Below, piece after piece: positions 9,079 to 19,200 of a stretch of DNA of 64,000 nucleotides (position 1 is its first letter; each line of letters begins with the position of its first letter). Below the pieces are notes generated by a model. It did not search any database. It worked only from the letters and a program-made list of their open reading frames with translations, and had not been told where the DNA came from. The stretch is from Palsa-360 sp963710315 (lineage in GTDB: Bacteria; Acidobacteriota; Terriglobia; Acidiferrales; UBA7541), in contig CAVPZW010000006.1 in assembly GCA_963710315.1 (NCBI GenBank), positions 620,001-684,000 of the forward strand. The letters are read 5' to 3'. The position numbers and the translations under genes were made by a program.

Positions 9079-10104
9079 ATGCGGCTGGTGACCTTTCAAC
9101 ATCAGGGCGTCCAGGAAATTGGCGCCCTCGCGGAAGCGGACTCGAAAATCATCCGGCTGCAAGCCGCGGAGCAACTGCGCGGCGGCCAGGCCAATCCACA
9201 ATTTCAATCCATGCTGGCATTCCTGCAGGGCGGGAGCGCGTCTCGCGATGCGGCGCAGCGAACCATCGAGTTCGCCATGTCGCAGCGCCCTGAAAATGGG
9301 GCCGTCGAGCGCGCCAGCGTAGAACTACTTTCTCCCGTCCCTCGCCCGGAATCGATTCGCGAATTTATGGTGTTCGAGCAGCACGTCATCAATTGCACGC
9401 GCCGCTTTGAGATGTCCCGGTGGAGGGCTTCCGTCGATCGCTGGGTGGAAAAGACGCTGGGCCGCAAGGCCACATTGGCCTACCGCAAGGCGCGGCCGTG
9501 GTATGAGCGCCCCGTCTACTACAAAGGCAATCGCATGAACGTGATCGGCGACGGCGCGGGCGTGACCATTCCGCGCTACACCAAAGCATTCGATTGGGAA
9601 TTGGAATTCGGCATCTTCCTGTGCAGGCAGGGCCGCGACATTCCCAAGGAAAAGGCCCACGATCTTATCGGCGGCTACACCATCTTCAACGATTTTTCGG
9701 CGCGCGACATTCAAAAAAGAGAAATGGGCGGGCGCCTCGGTCCCGCCAAGGGAAAAGATTTTGACGGAGGCAACGCCATCGGCCCGGTGCTGGTCACGCC
9801 CGATGAAATTCCCGATCCATACAATCTGGCGATGCGAGCGCGCATAAACGGAGAAGAAGTTTCCTACGGCCACACCAAAGGAATGCGATGGACATTTGAA
9901 GATTTAATCGCATACGTTTCTCAGGACGAGACTCTTTACCCGGGAGAATTTTTCGGCTCCGGCACCGGGACGGTTCCCGAATCCGGCGCAAACCGTTGCT
10001 GCTGCGGCCTGGAAATGGGGCGCTTCCTCAAAGCGGGCGACACGGTCGAGTTGGAAGTCGAAAAGATTGGCAAGCTTACGAACTACGTGGTGGGACAATC
10101 CTAA
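9079..10104 (+). CDS. Fumarylacetoacetate hydrolase family protein
   Basis: This 341-residue cytoplasmic protein has a short N-terminal domain and a C-terminal FAH catalytic domain. Metal-binding and catalytic motifs are WELEFGIFLCRQG (ExE), YTIFNDFSARDIQ, KGKDFDGGNAIGP and FFGSGTGTVPESG. FAH-family enzymes cleave C-C bonds or hydrate or isomerise dicarboxylic intermediates from aromatic ring breakdown. The next gene starts only 46 bases after this stop, so they are probably co-transcribed. An extra NxxRRFEMSRW stretch around residue 110 is seen in the longer FAH paralogues. The exact substrate cannot be told. Confidence 0.9.
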   Translation: MRLVTFQHQGVQEIGALAEADSKIIRLQAAEQLRGGQANPQFQSMLAFLQGGSASRDAAQRTIEFAMSQRPENGAVERASVELLSPVPRPESIREFMVFEQHVINCTRRFEMSRWRASVDRWVEKTLGRKATLAYRKARPWYERPVYYKGNRMNVIGDGAGVTIPRYTKAFDWELEFGIFLCRQGRDIPKEKAHDLIGGYTIFNDFSARDIQKREMGGRLGPAKGKDFDGGNAIGPVLVTPDEIPDPYNLAMRARINGEEVSYGHTKGMRWTFEDLIAYVSQDETLYPGEFFGSGTGTVPESGANRCCCGLEMGRFLKAGDTVELEVEKIGKLTNYVVGQS

Positions 10105-10150
10105 GTTGCCACGCGAGGCAAACATTCATCGGCTTGCGGAAAGGTTTTCC

Positions 10151-11494
10151 ATGATTCTCAAGCGCACGATTTTGACAATATTCTTACTCGCATTCGCTTC
10201 TTCCGCGCGAATGCAAGCGTGGGCGCAATCGCCAGACCCCACGATTATGGCGGAAATACGCAAGATTCGCGCTATCGACAACCATTCGCACCCGCCGCGC
10301 GTGGTGGCCGATGGCGAGCGCGACGATGAATTCGACGCCCTGCCCTGCGATCCGCTGGAAGCGACCGCGCCGAATACCATGACGCGCCCGGAAAATCCGC
10401 AATATCTTGCCGCGTGGAAAGCGCTGTGGAGATACGAATACAACGACCGTAGCGACGCGCACCTGAAGCAACTTCTGGCAACCAAGAACAAGATTCGCCA
10501 GGAGCAGGGCGATCATTATCCCGCATGGGTGCTCGACCAATTGGGCATCGACACGGAACTGGCCAACCGCGTGGCCATGGGACGCGGCCTCGATGCCCAG
10601 CATTTTCGCTGGGTTCCGTTTGACGATGCCCTGCTCTTTCCGCTCAACAACGATGCGCTGGCGGCGGAAACTCCGGACAGAAAGTTTTTCTTTGGCCGCG
10701 AAAACATGCTGCTGGCTCGCTACGGCCGCGAACTGGGCGTTGCGGCCATGCCGGCGACGCTTGCGGAATATGCCTCCCGCGTGGTGACGGCGGAACTCGA
10801 GCGGCAAAAAAATGACGGGGCCATCGCCATAAAATTCGAGGCTGCCTATCTTCGGTCGCTCGATTTCGAGCCTGCGTCCGAGCACGACGCGGCCGCCACC
10901 TACGCCAAATACGTGCGCGGCGGCGCGCCCACGAAGGAAAATTACACGCGTTTGCAGGACTATTTATTTCGGTACATTGCGGCGGAGGCGGGCCGGCTCG
11001 GCCTGCCAGTGCACATTCACACCGGCGCGGGCTGCGGCGGCTATTTTTTCTTGAGCGGATCGAACCCGCTGCTGCTGGAATCCGTCCTGAACGACGCGCG
11101 CCTTCGCAAAACAACCTTCGTGCTGCTGCACGGCGGCTCCGGCCCCTTCACGCAGGCAATCTCCCCCCTTCTGATGAAGCCAAATGTGTACGCGGATTTA
11201 TCCGAGCAAACCTGGATGGAATCGCCTCACCGGCTGGCGGAGGTCCTGCGCTATTGGATCGCGTGGTACCCGGAGAAAATTTTATTTGGAACCGATCTGT
11301 ATCCGGGAAGCGGCGCGTACGATTGGGAGGAGATTGGCTGGCAAACTTCGGAAACCGCGCGCCAGGCGCTGGGAATGGCCCTCACTGAATTGCTTCAAAA
11401 CGGAGAGATTACAGTGCCCCGTGCCAATCAGATCGCGCGCATGGTCCTGCGGGAAAATGCCTTGAAGCTGTATCACTTGGAAGAACATCCGTAG
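10151..11494 (+). CDS. Secreted amidohydrolase-family protein
   Basis: The protein of about 447 residues starts MILKRTILTIFLLAFASSAR, a signal peptide ending near AWAQ. An amidohydrolase-2 TIM barrel follows. Its likely metal ligands lie in RAIDNHSHPP (HxH), PVHIHTGAGCGG, FVLLHGGSGPF and ILFGTDLYPGSG. A Lys in AIAIKFEAAYLRS could act at the active site. The middle part (residues about 60-190) is longer than in the protein encoded at 3129. The frame is open upstream to 10067, but that would overlap the FAH gene and lacks a signal peptide at its N-terminus. It probably acts in the same catabolic pathway as its upstream neighbour; no substrate is proposed. Confidence 0.82.
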   Translation: MILKRTILTIFLLAFASSARMQAWAQSPDPTIMAEIRKIRAIDNHSHPPRVVADGERDDEFDALPCDPLEATAPNTMTRPENPQYLAAWKALWRYEYNDRSDAHLKQLLATKNKIRQEQGDHYPAWVLDQLGIDTELANRVAMGRGLDAQHFRWVPFDDALLFPLNNDALAAETPDRKFFFGRENMLLARYGRELGVAAMPATLAEYASRVVTAELERQKNDGAIAIKFEAAYLRSLDFEPASEHDAAATYAKYVRGGAPTKENYTRLQDYLFRYIAAEAGRLGLPVHIHTGAGCGGYFFLSGSNPLLLESVLNDARLRKTTFVLLHGGSGPFTQAISPLLMKPNVYADLSEQTWMESPHRLAEVLRYWIAWYPEKILFGTDLYPGSGAYDWEEIGWQTSETARQALGMALTELLQNGEITVPRANQIARMVLRENALKLYHLEEHP

Positions 11495-11743
11495 GCAAGG
11501 ATGATGTGTGCGGGCGTGAAGCCGGGAAACTCGGCACGTCACAAAAATAGATGGTGCGGGGCAACTCAGCTTGAAAATAAGAGAGCCCGATCCGACCCGA
11601 AAAACGCGGGATGGATCGAGCTCTACAGAACAATCTTGCAAGATTGTTTTTTGCTATCGTAGCGGCCGCCCGCATTTTGGGCGGGCAGCCGTCTGCTTCA
11701 TGCGAAAACAAATTTAGGTTGCCACACGAGATCCAAACACCGT

Positions 11744-12094
11744 TTAGTTTCCGGCGGAGAATTCGATTGCTTTGGACTTTCCTGCGACTTGAATTTCCGT
11801 GATTTGATCGTGGTCCACAATAAAGGTCGTATCGTTAACCTTGCCCGTAAAATCCTTCAACGTACACGGCACTTCCGCCACAACTTTGTTGCCTTGCTGA
11901 AATTTCGCTTTGCTTCCGTCGGCAATGACCTTGTAATTGCCGGGAGCAAGCTTCGTGCTTCCCACGGTCGTGGCAACAGTCAGCTTAATGTTTGCAGTAA
12001 TCGTATCGCCTGCGTCGTTCTTAGCCCACACCGAAACACTCATGGTGGTTAGCGCCATGATTGCCAGAAAAAGCGGTAAAAGACGTCGAGACAT
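11744..12094 (-). CDS. Small secreted protein, function unknown
   Basis: This 116-residue protein has a clean signal peptide (MSRRLLPLFLAIMALTTMSV, cleavage after VWA). A short beta-rich domain follows, with KLTVATTVGSTKLAPGNYKV and FIVDHDQITEIQVAGKSKAI. The pattern of a small exported protein with a G-x-Y-K-V strand is common in acidobacterial genomes, but I know of no function. A good ribosome site (AGGGAG) precedes the ATG. The 249 bases downstream, up to the amidohydrolase stop, hold no gene. Confidence 0.75.
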   Translation of the reverse strand: MSRRLLPLFLAIMALTTMSVSVWAKNDAGDTITANIKLTVATTVGSTKLAPGNYKVIADGSKAKFQQGNKVVAEVPCTLKDFTGKVNDTTFIVDHDQITEIQVAGKSKAIEFSAGN

Positions 12095-12322
12095 AACTGA
12101 ATATTCTCCCTATTAGTTTGGAATTGGGCCGCCGAGGAGTACTGACAAAATCAAAAGGACCTGAAGAACTACAGGTACCGCGGCCGCACATTTCCTCTCC
12201 TCAGCGTGCTCTTTCGTCAAGTTAGATGCGGCCTGAAGGAAGATGGTTACACTGTCCATCCGCAAGACAATTTGCTGACAGGAAACAAGTTAAAAGCCAC
12301 AGAGCCCTGTGCAGCCCGAGAA

Positions 12323-12811
12323 TTATTTCCAATTGCCTAGAAGCCGCCGCACAGTGAGCACCTGCCCCAGGTGGTACGAATTGTGGTCCGCCACAAGCAG
12401 GGCCTCGCGCAGAATCGTCTGTCCCGTGCCGTGCGGAATTTTCGCGAAGAGATCCGTCTTGCGGTTGGCAACCAGCTTCTTCATCGTTTCAAGGTCTCGC
12501 GCGAACGCTTTGAGGCTCTTGTCCCAGGCCTTGGGATTTGGCGGCGCTTGCTTGGACGGCCAGTATCCGGCAGGCCAATTCGGAGAAACATGCTTGGGGT
12601 CGCGCGAGAACTCCAGAATGTCCCACTGCGCGATGCGCATATGCTCGAGCAATTCCCAGAGCGAGTATGGCAAGCCGCCGGGGCGAACGCCTCTCAATTT
12701 AGGAGGAACTCCGCGAAACGACGCTTTCCAATCGACGTGAGCGCCGCGCCCGGAAAGAAGATTCACAAGATGTTCACGCAAGATTTTTTCTTCCACAATC
12801 GCCTCCTGCAT
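12323..12811 (-). CDS. DinB-like four-helix protein
   Basis: This 162-residue protein fits the DinB/YfiT four-helix bundle. The N-terminal helix bears LREHLVNLLSGRGAHVDW, the second YSLWELLEHMRIAQWDIL, and near the end is LLVADHNSYHLGQVLTVRR. Three His at equivalent places (in GAHVDW, LEHMRI and ADHNSYHLG) could form the metal site of this superfamily. Members include thiol-dependent S-transferases and DNA-damage-induced proteins of unknown activity. It is 14 bases downstream of the chitosanase gene on the same strand and could be co-transcribed, though no functional link is apparent. Confidence 0.8.
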   Translation of the reverse strand: MQEAIVEEKILREHLVNLLSGRGAHVDWKASFRGVPPKLRGVRPGGLPYSLWELLEHMRIAQWDILEFSRDPKHVSPNWPAGYWPSKQAPPNPKAWDKSLKAFARDLETMKKLVANRKTDLFAKIPHGTGQTILREALLVADHNSYHLGQVLTVRRLLGNWK

Positions 12812-12825
12812 TTTTTATTGCCGTT

Positions 12826-13845
12826 TCAGTTTGCGGGGTGGATTCCATCGGTGCCCGAAGACGGCTGCTGGACCGTGCACGCGCCTTGAGAAATGGATAA
12901 TTCCCATCCCTGCATCAATCGTTGCGATTCCCCGTCAATGTCCTCGACGGTCCGCGGCCGCCCGTTTCCAGATCCGGGGAACACAAGATACAGAATGCCT
13001 CTGCGCGCGCCGCCGTTTCGCGCATCGGATCCAATCCCCAGATTTTCGGCCAGCGCCACCGAGCCTTCGCCGATCCGGTCGAACGGGCCCACATCTCCAA
13101 AAATCGCGTAAGAGCTTTTGCGGTTTCGCTGATTAAAGACGGCCGCGAAATCTCCGGGGCGCGCCCCAAGTTGCCGCGCCATTTCGCCTGGCAGCACTAC
13201 AAATGGAATCCTGGCGGCATCCACGTAACGGGTGGGATCGCTCACCGGCTTCGTGCGATCAGCGAGCGCTGTGGCCGAAACGTAGTAACCAGGAAAAGGA
13301 TCGCCGGGCCCCTGTATGAAAGGCTCTCCATTGGCATCCTTGGCCAAGCCTTGCCAATTTCCCGGCGAACCGGCGTTCTCAAGGTCATCCAGTCCCGTAT
13401 TGTCCGGATGGTAGGCATTGGGCGCACCATCGGCGTCGATGGTCATTCCAGATTCGTAGAAAAAGGCCGAGCTGCCGGGCAGCCGCCCAATCGGAATGTC
13501 CCGCTCAGGCTCGCCATCGTGCCTCATCTCGAAATTCAGAAGCAGAGAACCGGAACAAAATCCCTTCGAGTCTTGCGCCGGATCCTGTTCCTCGGCTCTG
13601 AGAATGCACTGAGCCAATTGCGATTCTTCTTGTTCGAGAATTTTTAAATCCTGATCGAGATGAATGGCCGCGGGTACCTCGTCCGCCCCTTGCGCTACCA
13701 GCTGTAATTTGTCGGAGTTAATGCTGCAAGCGCGCTCTGAATTTGCCGAAGCCGGATTTCCCGCCTGGGAAGCCGGTTTGCTCCTTGCAACAACCGAAGT
13801 ACCTAGAAGGATTCCCGTGGCTAAGAAGATCACGTTGAACCGCAT
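12826..13845 (-). CDS. GH75-type chitosanase, secreted
   Basis: The 339-residue protein has an N-terminal signal (MRFNVIFLATGILLGTSVVA). A linker of about 90 residues leads to a domain with FFYESGMTIDADGAPNAYHP and DNTGLDDLENAG. Further motifs are YVDAARIPFVVLP and SYAIFGDVGPFDRIGEGSVALAE. These are features of glycoside hydrolase family 75, first described from fungal chitosanases; the acidic residues in DADGAP and GDVGP are candidate catalytic or calcium-binding positions. It would hydrolyse chitosan outside the cell, fitting a soil lifestyle. GGAGG lies upstream of the ATG. Confidence 0.82.
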   Translation of the reverse strand: MRFNVIFLATGILLGTSVVARSKPASQAGNPASANSERACSINSDKLQLVAQGADEVPAAIHLDQDLKILEQEESQLAQCILRAEEQDPAQDSKGFCSGSLLLNFEMRHDGEPERDIPIGRLPGSSAFFYESGMTIDADGAPNAYHPDNTGLDDLENAGSPGNWQGLAKDANGEPFIQGPGDPFPGYYVSATALADRTKPVSDPTRYVDAARIPFVVLPGEMARQLGARPGDFAAVFNQRNRKSSYAIFGDVGPFDRIGEGSVALAENLGIGSDARNGGARRGILYLVFPGSGNGRPRTVEDIDGESQRLMQGWELSISQGACTVQQPSSGTDGIHPAN

Positions 13846-14185
13846 GGCCTGAAACCTCCAACCCTTCCGAGCGGGGCCTTTGTAGGACAGCCAGGAGCGG
13901 CTATCCTACGAAGACCCAATCATACACGCTATTGTAGACGTTGGGATGGGACTGCATGTTACATCTTGTCAAACTGTTGCGAGCCGGCCGCTCACTAGGT
14001 ATCTCTTCGTTTTCCGCGATCTTTCTTCTCCTGATCTCCTTCCGATATGAGGGCAGTGTAAACACCTGCCCTTTGCCTATCCCTTTGGCCAGCTTTGCCG
14101 GAATGGCCCAGCTAGTAGACTTTTTTGAGCGCGGAAATGTGCGCGTTCAGGTTTGCAACGGGCTGTCGGCGGTGGCGCGCCATGA
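13846..14185. other. Intergenic region upstream of the cytochrome operon, with a short palindrome
   Basis: About 340 bases lie between the divergent chitosanase gene and the multihaem cytochrome operon. At 13882-13909 there is a hairpin opening GTAGGACAGCCAGGAGC and closing GGCTATCCTAC; similar sequence recurs near 31.6 kb. The operon promoter should lie in the remaining 270 bases, but no convincing sigma-70 boxes stand out. An open frame from 13941 runs into the cytochrome gene in another frame and has no haem motifs. Confidence 0.5.
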
Positions 14186-16171
14186 GTGTTTCGTCGGGGA
14201 AAGCCGGTGTCTATTCTCTCAGCCAACAGGAAATGCGGCGGTGTCTGGAACCTCTGCGCGCCTCGGCTACTTGGTGTGCTGTTGGCGATTGGCGGAATTC
14301 TGTTCGCTGCGGCCGGCGCTCGCGCACAGATTTCTCCCGGACCGCTTTCCAAAGCCCACGAGTCTCTCAACGGCTCGACCCAGTGCAACACCTGCCACCA
14401 ATTCGGCACCAGCGCGCCAACCTTCAAATGCCTGGAATGCCACAAGGAAATCGCAGACCGCCTGACGGCAAAAAAGGGCTATCACGCGCAATTGGGGATG
14501 CAGAATCCCAATGGCAAGGATTGCGTGCGCTGCCACCTCGAACACAATGGCGAGGATTTTTCGCTGGTCCACTGGGACCCGCCCGTTAAGCAATTCGACC
14601 ATCGGCTGGCCGGATACCCCCTGGTGGAAAAGCACGCGGGGGTCGCATGCGAGAAATGCCATACCCCGGCGCACATGGTTCCAGCGCTGCGCTCCCTGAT
14701 TAAGAAGAAAAACCTCCTTGCTTCATTCATGGGCCTATCGCAAGACTGCGTCACCTGCCATGAGGACATCCACAAAGGGCAGCTGGGCCCCGATTGCAAG
14801 AGTTGCCACAACCTGACCGACTGGAAGCAGGCCAAGCAGTTCGACCACTCCAAGACCAAGTACCCTCTGACCGGGATGCACGCGCAGGTGGCCTGCGAGA
14901 AGTGCCACTTCCCTTCCGGCCCTGACAAGACCGTAAAGTTTAAGGGAATCAAGTTCGAAACCTGCACCGACTGCCATACGGACCCGCACAAGGGAGCGTT
15001 CAAAGGAACCTGCGAATCCTGCCACACCACCGCCAGCTGGAAAAAAATCAACTCCTCGATGCAGTTCGACCATTCCAAAACAAAGTACCCGCTGCTGGGA
15101 ATGCATCTGAAAGTTGCCTGCACCGACTGCCACGCCAAGGGTGATTTCAAGAAGGAAGTGGCCTTCGCCCAGTGCGCGGATTGCCACACCGTCGATCCTC
15201 ACAAAGGGCAATTCCAGGCGCGGGCCAGCAAGGGAGAATGCGCGGAGTGCCACAAGGTTGACGGCTGGAAGCCCTCGCTATTCGGGGTGAAGGAACACGC
15301 CACATCGAAATATCCGCTGGAAGGAAAACATGCGGCCGTGGCTTGTGACAAATGCCACACGCCGGCGGGCAAGGACACCCAGTACAAAGTGAAGTTCGCG
15401 GCCTGCACCGATTGCCACAAGGATGAGCACGACAAACAATTTGCCGCCGCTCCCTACCTGAATCGTTGTGAAGACTGCCATACGGTCAAGGATTTTCATC
15501 GCTCCACATTTACCATCGCCAAGCACCAGAAGACGCGTTTCGCACTGACGGGTAGCCACGTGGCAGTTCCCTGCGCGGAGTGCCACAAGGCGGGCCTTGC
15601 TGGAAGGACGGACAAGATTCTGCCGTTCCATTTCGAGGACAGCACCTGCACAGCCTGCCACGCCGATCCCCACAAGGGCGAATTCAAGGATCGCATGGCG
15701 GCCAAGCGCGCCAATGGCACCGCGCTGGGCTGCGAAGCTTGCCACAATACTCGAACCTGGGTCGATATTCGCGGATTCGATCATTCTAAAACGAAATTCT
15801 CGCTGAATGGAGCGCATCGGGTGGTGGCCTGCAATGAATGCCACAAGCCCATTTCCGGCACTCACGAAATTCAATTCAAGGGCACGCCAAAGAGTTGCGA
15901 AGCCTGCCACAGCGACCAGCACGGCGGCCAATTTGCGGCCAAGGACGGGATCACAAAATGCGCGGATTGCCATGTGGATCAGCGTTGGGCGCCATCCACA
16001 TTCGACCACGATAAGCGCACGCAATTCCCGTTGACCGGCGGGCACGCAAATGTGGCTTGCGAGAAGTGCCATGTGGCGCAGCGAGAAGTGCAGGGGAAAC
16101 TCATCTTGATTTACAAATCCGCGCCGAAAAATTGTGCGGATTGTCACGGAGCAGATGTTAAGCCTCTCTAG
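14186..16171 (+). CDS. 23-haem c-type cytochrome, exported
   Basis: This 661-residue protein has an export signal (LLGVLLAIGGILFAAAGARAQ). I count 23 CXXCH haem-attachment motifs spread over the whole mature chain, starting at CNTCH and ending at CADCHGADV. A module FDHSKTKYPLxGMHxxVACxxCH occurs about seven times; its His residues are candidate distal haem ligands. A second module, CTDCHxDPHKGxF, alternates with it. The arrangement recalls the cytochrome c3-like multihaem families. A GTG at 14186 is the only reasonable start. Being first in a six-gene operon with a beta-barrel and a membrane cytochrome b, it is probably the periplasmic electron wire. The partner orientation is inference. Confidence 0.9.
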   Translation: MFRRGKPVSILSANRKCGGVWNLCAPRLLGVLLAIGGILFAAAGARAQISPGPLSKAHESLNGSTQCNTCHQFGTSAPTFKCLECHKEIADRLTAKKGYHAQLGMQNPNGKDCVRCHLEHNGEDFSLVHWDPPVKQFDHRLAGYPLVEKHAGVACEKCHTPAHMVPALRSLIKKKNLLASFMGLSQDCVTCHEDIHKGQLGPDCKSCHNLTDWKQAKQFDHSKTKYPLTGMHAQVACEKCHFPSGPDKTVKFKGIKFETCTDCHTDPHKGAFKGTCESCHTTASWKKINSSMQFDHSKTKYPLLGMHLKVACTDCHAKGDFKKEVAFAQCADCHTVDPHKGQFQARASKGECAECHKVDGWKPSLFGVKEHATSKYPLEGKHAAVACDKCHTPAGKDTQYKVKFAACTDCHKDEHDKQFAAAPYLNRCEDCHTVKDFHRSTFTIAKHQKTRFALTGSHVAVPCAECHKAGLAGRTDKILPFHFEDSTCTACHADPHKGEFKDRMAAKRANGTALGCEACHNTRTWVDIRGFDHSKTKFSLNGAHRVVACNECHKPISGTHEIQFKGTPKSCEACHSDQHGGQFAAKDGITKCADCHVDQRWAPSTFDHDKRTQFPLTGGHANVACEKCHVAQREVQGKLILIYKSAPKNCADCHGADVKPL

Positions 16172-16246
16172 ACAGGCGGATAAGAAGATTAGCCCGGTTT
16201 ACTTTGCGGAAGGACAGGTCCATTTCCTGGCCTTAAGCCCAGTAGT

Positions 16247-19200
16247 TTGAGGGGAATCGGGAACAGTAACCTATCAACGCTTCAAAAATCTAAAGAGATT
16301 TGCCAATTGCTAAGACATTTGGGGGCAATCATTTACCGAGTTTTTCAAGTTAGCCGGCTCCTCGTTCTGGTGGCTGCGGTTCTCGCGGTTGTCGGTACAG
16401 TATCCGCGCAGAAGCAGCCCAAACGGAGTCCGCACGGCTCACTGAACATTCCCTGCGAAAACTGCCACACGAACTCGAATTGGGCCCCGATTCGCGCCAT
16501 CCCTGAATTCAATCACGACACCACGCGTTACCCGCTTCGCGGCATGCACCAGAAGGTATCCTGCACGGGCTGCCACACCAAGCCGGTATTCACCGACGTT
16601 GGCAAAGATTGCGCCAATTGCCACGCCGACATTCACCGCGGGCAATTTGGCGCCAATTGCGCCGAGTGCCACACACCTCTCGGCTGGCAGGTTTCCACGC
16701 AATCGATTCAGAACCACTTCAACCGGTTTCCGCTGCTCGGCGCGCATGCAGTCGTGCAGTGCGAGGAATGCCACAAGAATGCGGCGGTCGGAAATTATCT
16801 GGGGCTTTCGACGGCATGCTCGTCCTGCCACTTGTCAGACTGGCAGGGGACCACCAATCCTGCGCACCAATCGGCGGGAACTGCCTTTGCGGCTTCGAAC
16901 TGCACTACATGCCATTCGTTTGACAGCTGGTTGAACGCCAAATTCGATCACAGCTCGACCGGCTTCCTGCTGACCAACGGCCACGCCAACGTGGCCTGCT
17001 CGCTCTGCCACATCAACAACAACTACAATTTGACGATTGCGCCCACCGATTGCGGAAATTCGGGATGCCATCTCTCAACCTGGCAGCAGACCAACAATCC
17101 CGTGCACCCTTCGGCCGGAGCGGCGTTTGCCGCTTCGAACTGCTCGACATGCCACACCACAGTCAGTTGGACAACAGCGACATTCGACCATAGCACCACC
17201 GGATTCCTGCTCACCGCCGGGCACGCCAATGTGGCCTGCAATTTGTGCCACATCAACAACAACTACAATTTGACGATTGCTCCCACGGATTGCGGCAATT
17301 CGCAATGCCATCTGACCACCTGGCAGCAGACCAACAATCCCGTGCACTCCACTTCCGGAAGTGCATTCGCAGCTGCGAATTGCTCGACGTGCCACACTAC
17401 GGCAGGCTGGACGGCAGCGTCGTTCGATCACAGCGTGACAGGGTTCGCGCTGGTCGGAACACATATGTCGCCGTCGCCGACACCCTGCGCGTCCTGCCAT
17501 GTGAACAACAACTACACACTCAATTCGGCGGACTGTTACGGATGCCACCAGGCAGCATTCCTCAGCACGCAAACCATTGGCGGCTCTGTCCCAAACCACG
17601 TCACGGCCGGATTCCCGACCACGGCAACGGCCTGCGCGACCTGCCACCCGATCACTACCTGGTCTGCCGGCGTCTTCGATCACAGCGCAACGGGATTCCT
17701 GCTGACCAATGGACACGCCAATGTTGCCTGCAATTTGTGTCACATCAATAACAATTACGCTCTGACGATCACGCCCACCGATTGCGGAAATTCGCAGTGC
17801 CATTTGACCACCTGGCAGCAGACAAATAATCCAGTGCACTCAACCGCCGGTTCCGCTTTCGCCGCGGCAAACTGCTCCACCTGCCACACCACAACGGGCT
17901 GGGACGCCGCTTCCTTCGATCACAGTGTTACAGGGTTCACGCTGGTCGGAACGCACATGTCTCCGACGCCGACTCCCTGCGCGTCCTGCCATGTGAACAA
18001 CAATTACACGCTCAGTTCCGCGGATTGCTACGGATGCCATTCGGCGGTTTACCTGCAGACCCAGACCATCGGCGGCTCCGTTCCTAATCACGTAACGGCA
18101 GGATTCCCGACCACGGCAGCGCAGTGCGCTTCCTGCCACCCCATTACCACCTGGGCGGCTGGCACATTCGATCACAGTTCGACGGGCTTCCCGCTGACCA
18201 ATGCACATGCCAGCGTGGCATGCTCTTCGTGCCACATTAACAACAACTACACGCTAAACACCGCACCGACCGATTGCGGAAACGCCGGCTGCCACTTGAA
18301 CACAAACTATGGCGGCGGCTGGCAGGGCACCAATGCCCCGCCGCACTCCACTGCCGGGGCCGCTTTCGCCGTGGCAAATTGCACCAATTGCCACACCACG
18401 GTGACTTTCACAACCGCAACGTGGGACCACAGCACTACGGGATTTGCCCTGACGGGAATGCATGTTTCGCCGACGCCAACTCCCTGCATTTCCTGCCATG
18501 TGGCCAACAACTACACGCTGGCTTCCACTGCATGCTACGGTTGCCACACTGCGGATTGGAATAGCACGGCGACTCTAGGCGGATCGGTACCGAATCACAT
18601 TACGGCAGGATTCCCGACCGACTGCTCGATCTGCCACTCCACAACGAACTGGACGACATCAACATTCAATCACAGCACGACAACGTTCCCGTTGACCGGC
18701 GCGCACACCACCGTGGCCTGCGCCTTGTGCCACGTGAACGGCAATTACAGCGGCACGCTGCCCACCGATTGCTACAGCTGCCACACCGCCGACTATCAGA
18801 GCACCACGACGCTTGGCGGGTCCGTGCCAAACCACGTCACTCTCGGGTATCCAACGACTTGCGCGTCCTGCCACACCACAACATCGTGGCTTGGGGCCAC
18901 ATTCGATCACAGCACAACCGGCTTCCCGCTGACCGGCGCGCACACCACCGTGGCCTGCAACCTGTGCCACACCAGTTCCTCCGTGCCGCCAACCGATTGC
19001 TACAGTTGCCACACTGCCGATTGGAACAGCACTGCGACACTTGGCGGAGCAGTCCCAGACCACACTGGCAACGGCTTCCCGTCCTCCAGCACGTGCTCGA
19101 CCTGCCACACCACCACGAACTGGACCTCCGCGACGTTTACTCACTCGTGGTGGAAGATCCCGCACAACGGAGCCACCTGCGCCAATTGCCACCAGACTCC

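Noticed and set aside
13941..14465. Open frame of 174 codons overlapping the start of the 23-haem cytochrome
   Set aside because: It has no haem motif and overlaps the signal peptide and first haem sites in another frame, so it cannot be the cytochrome start.
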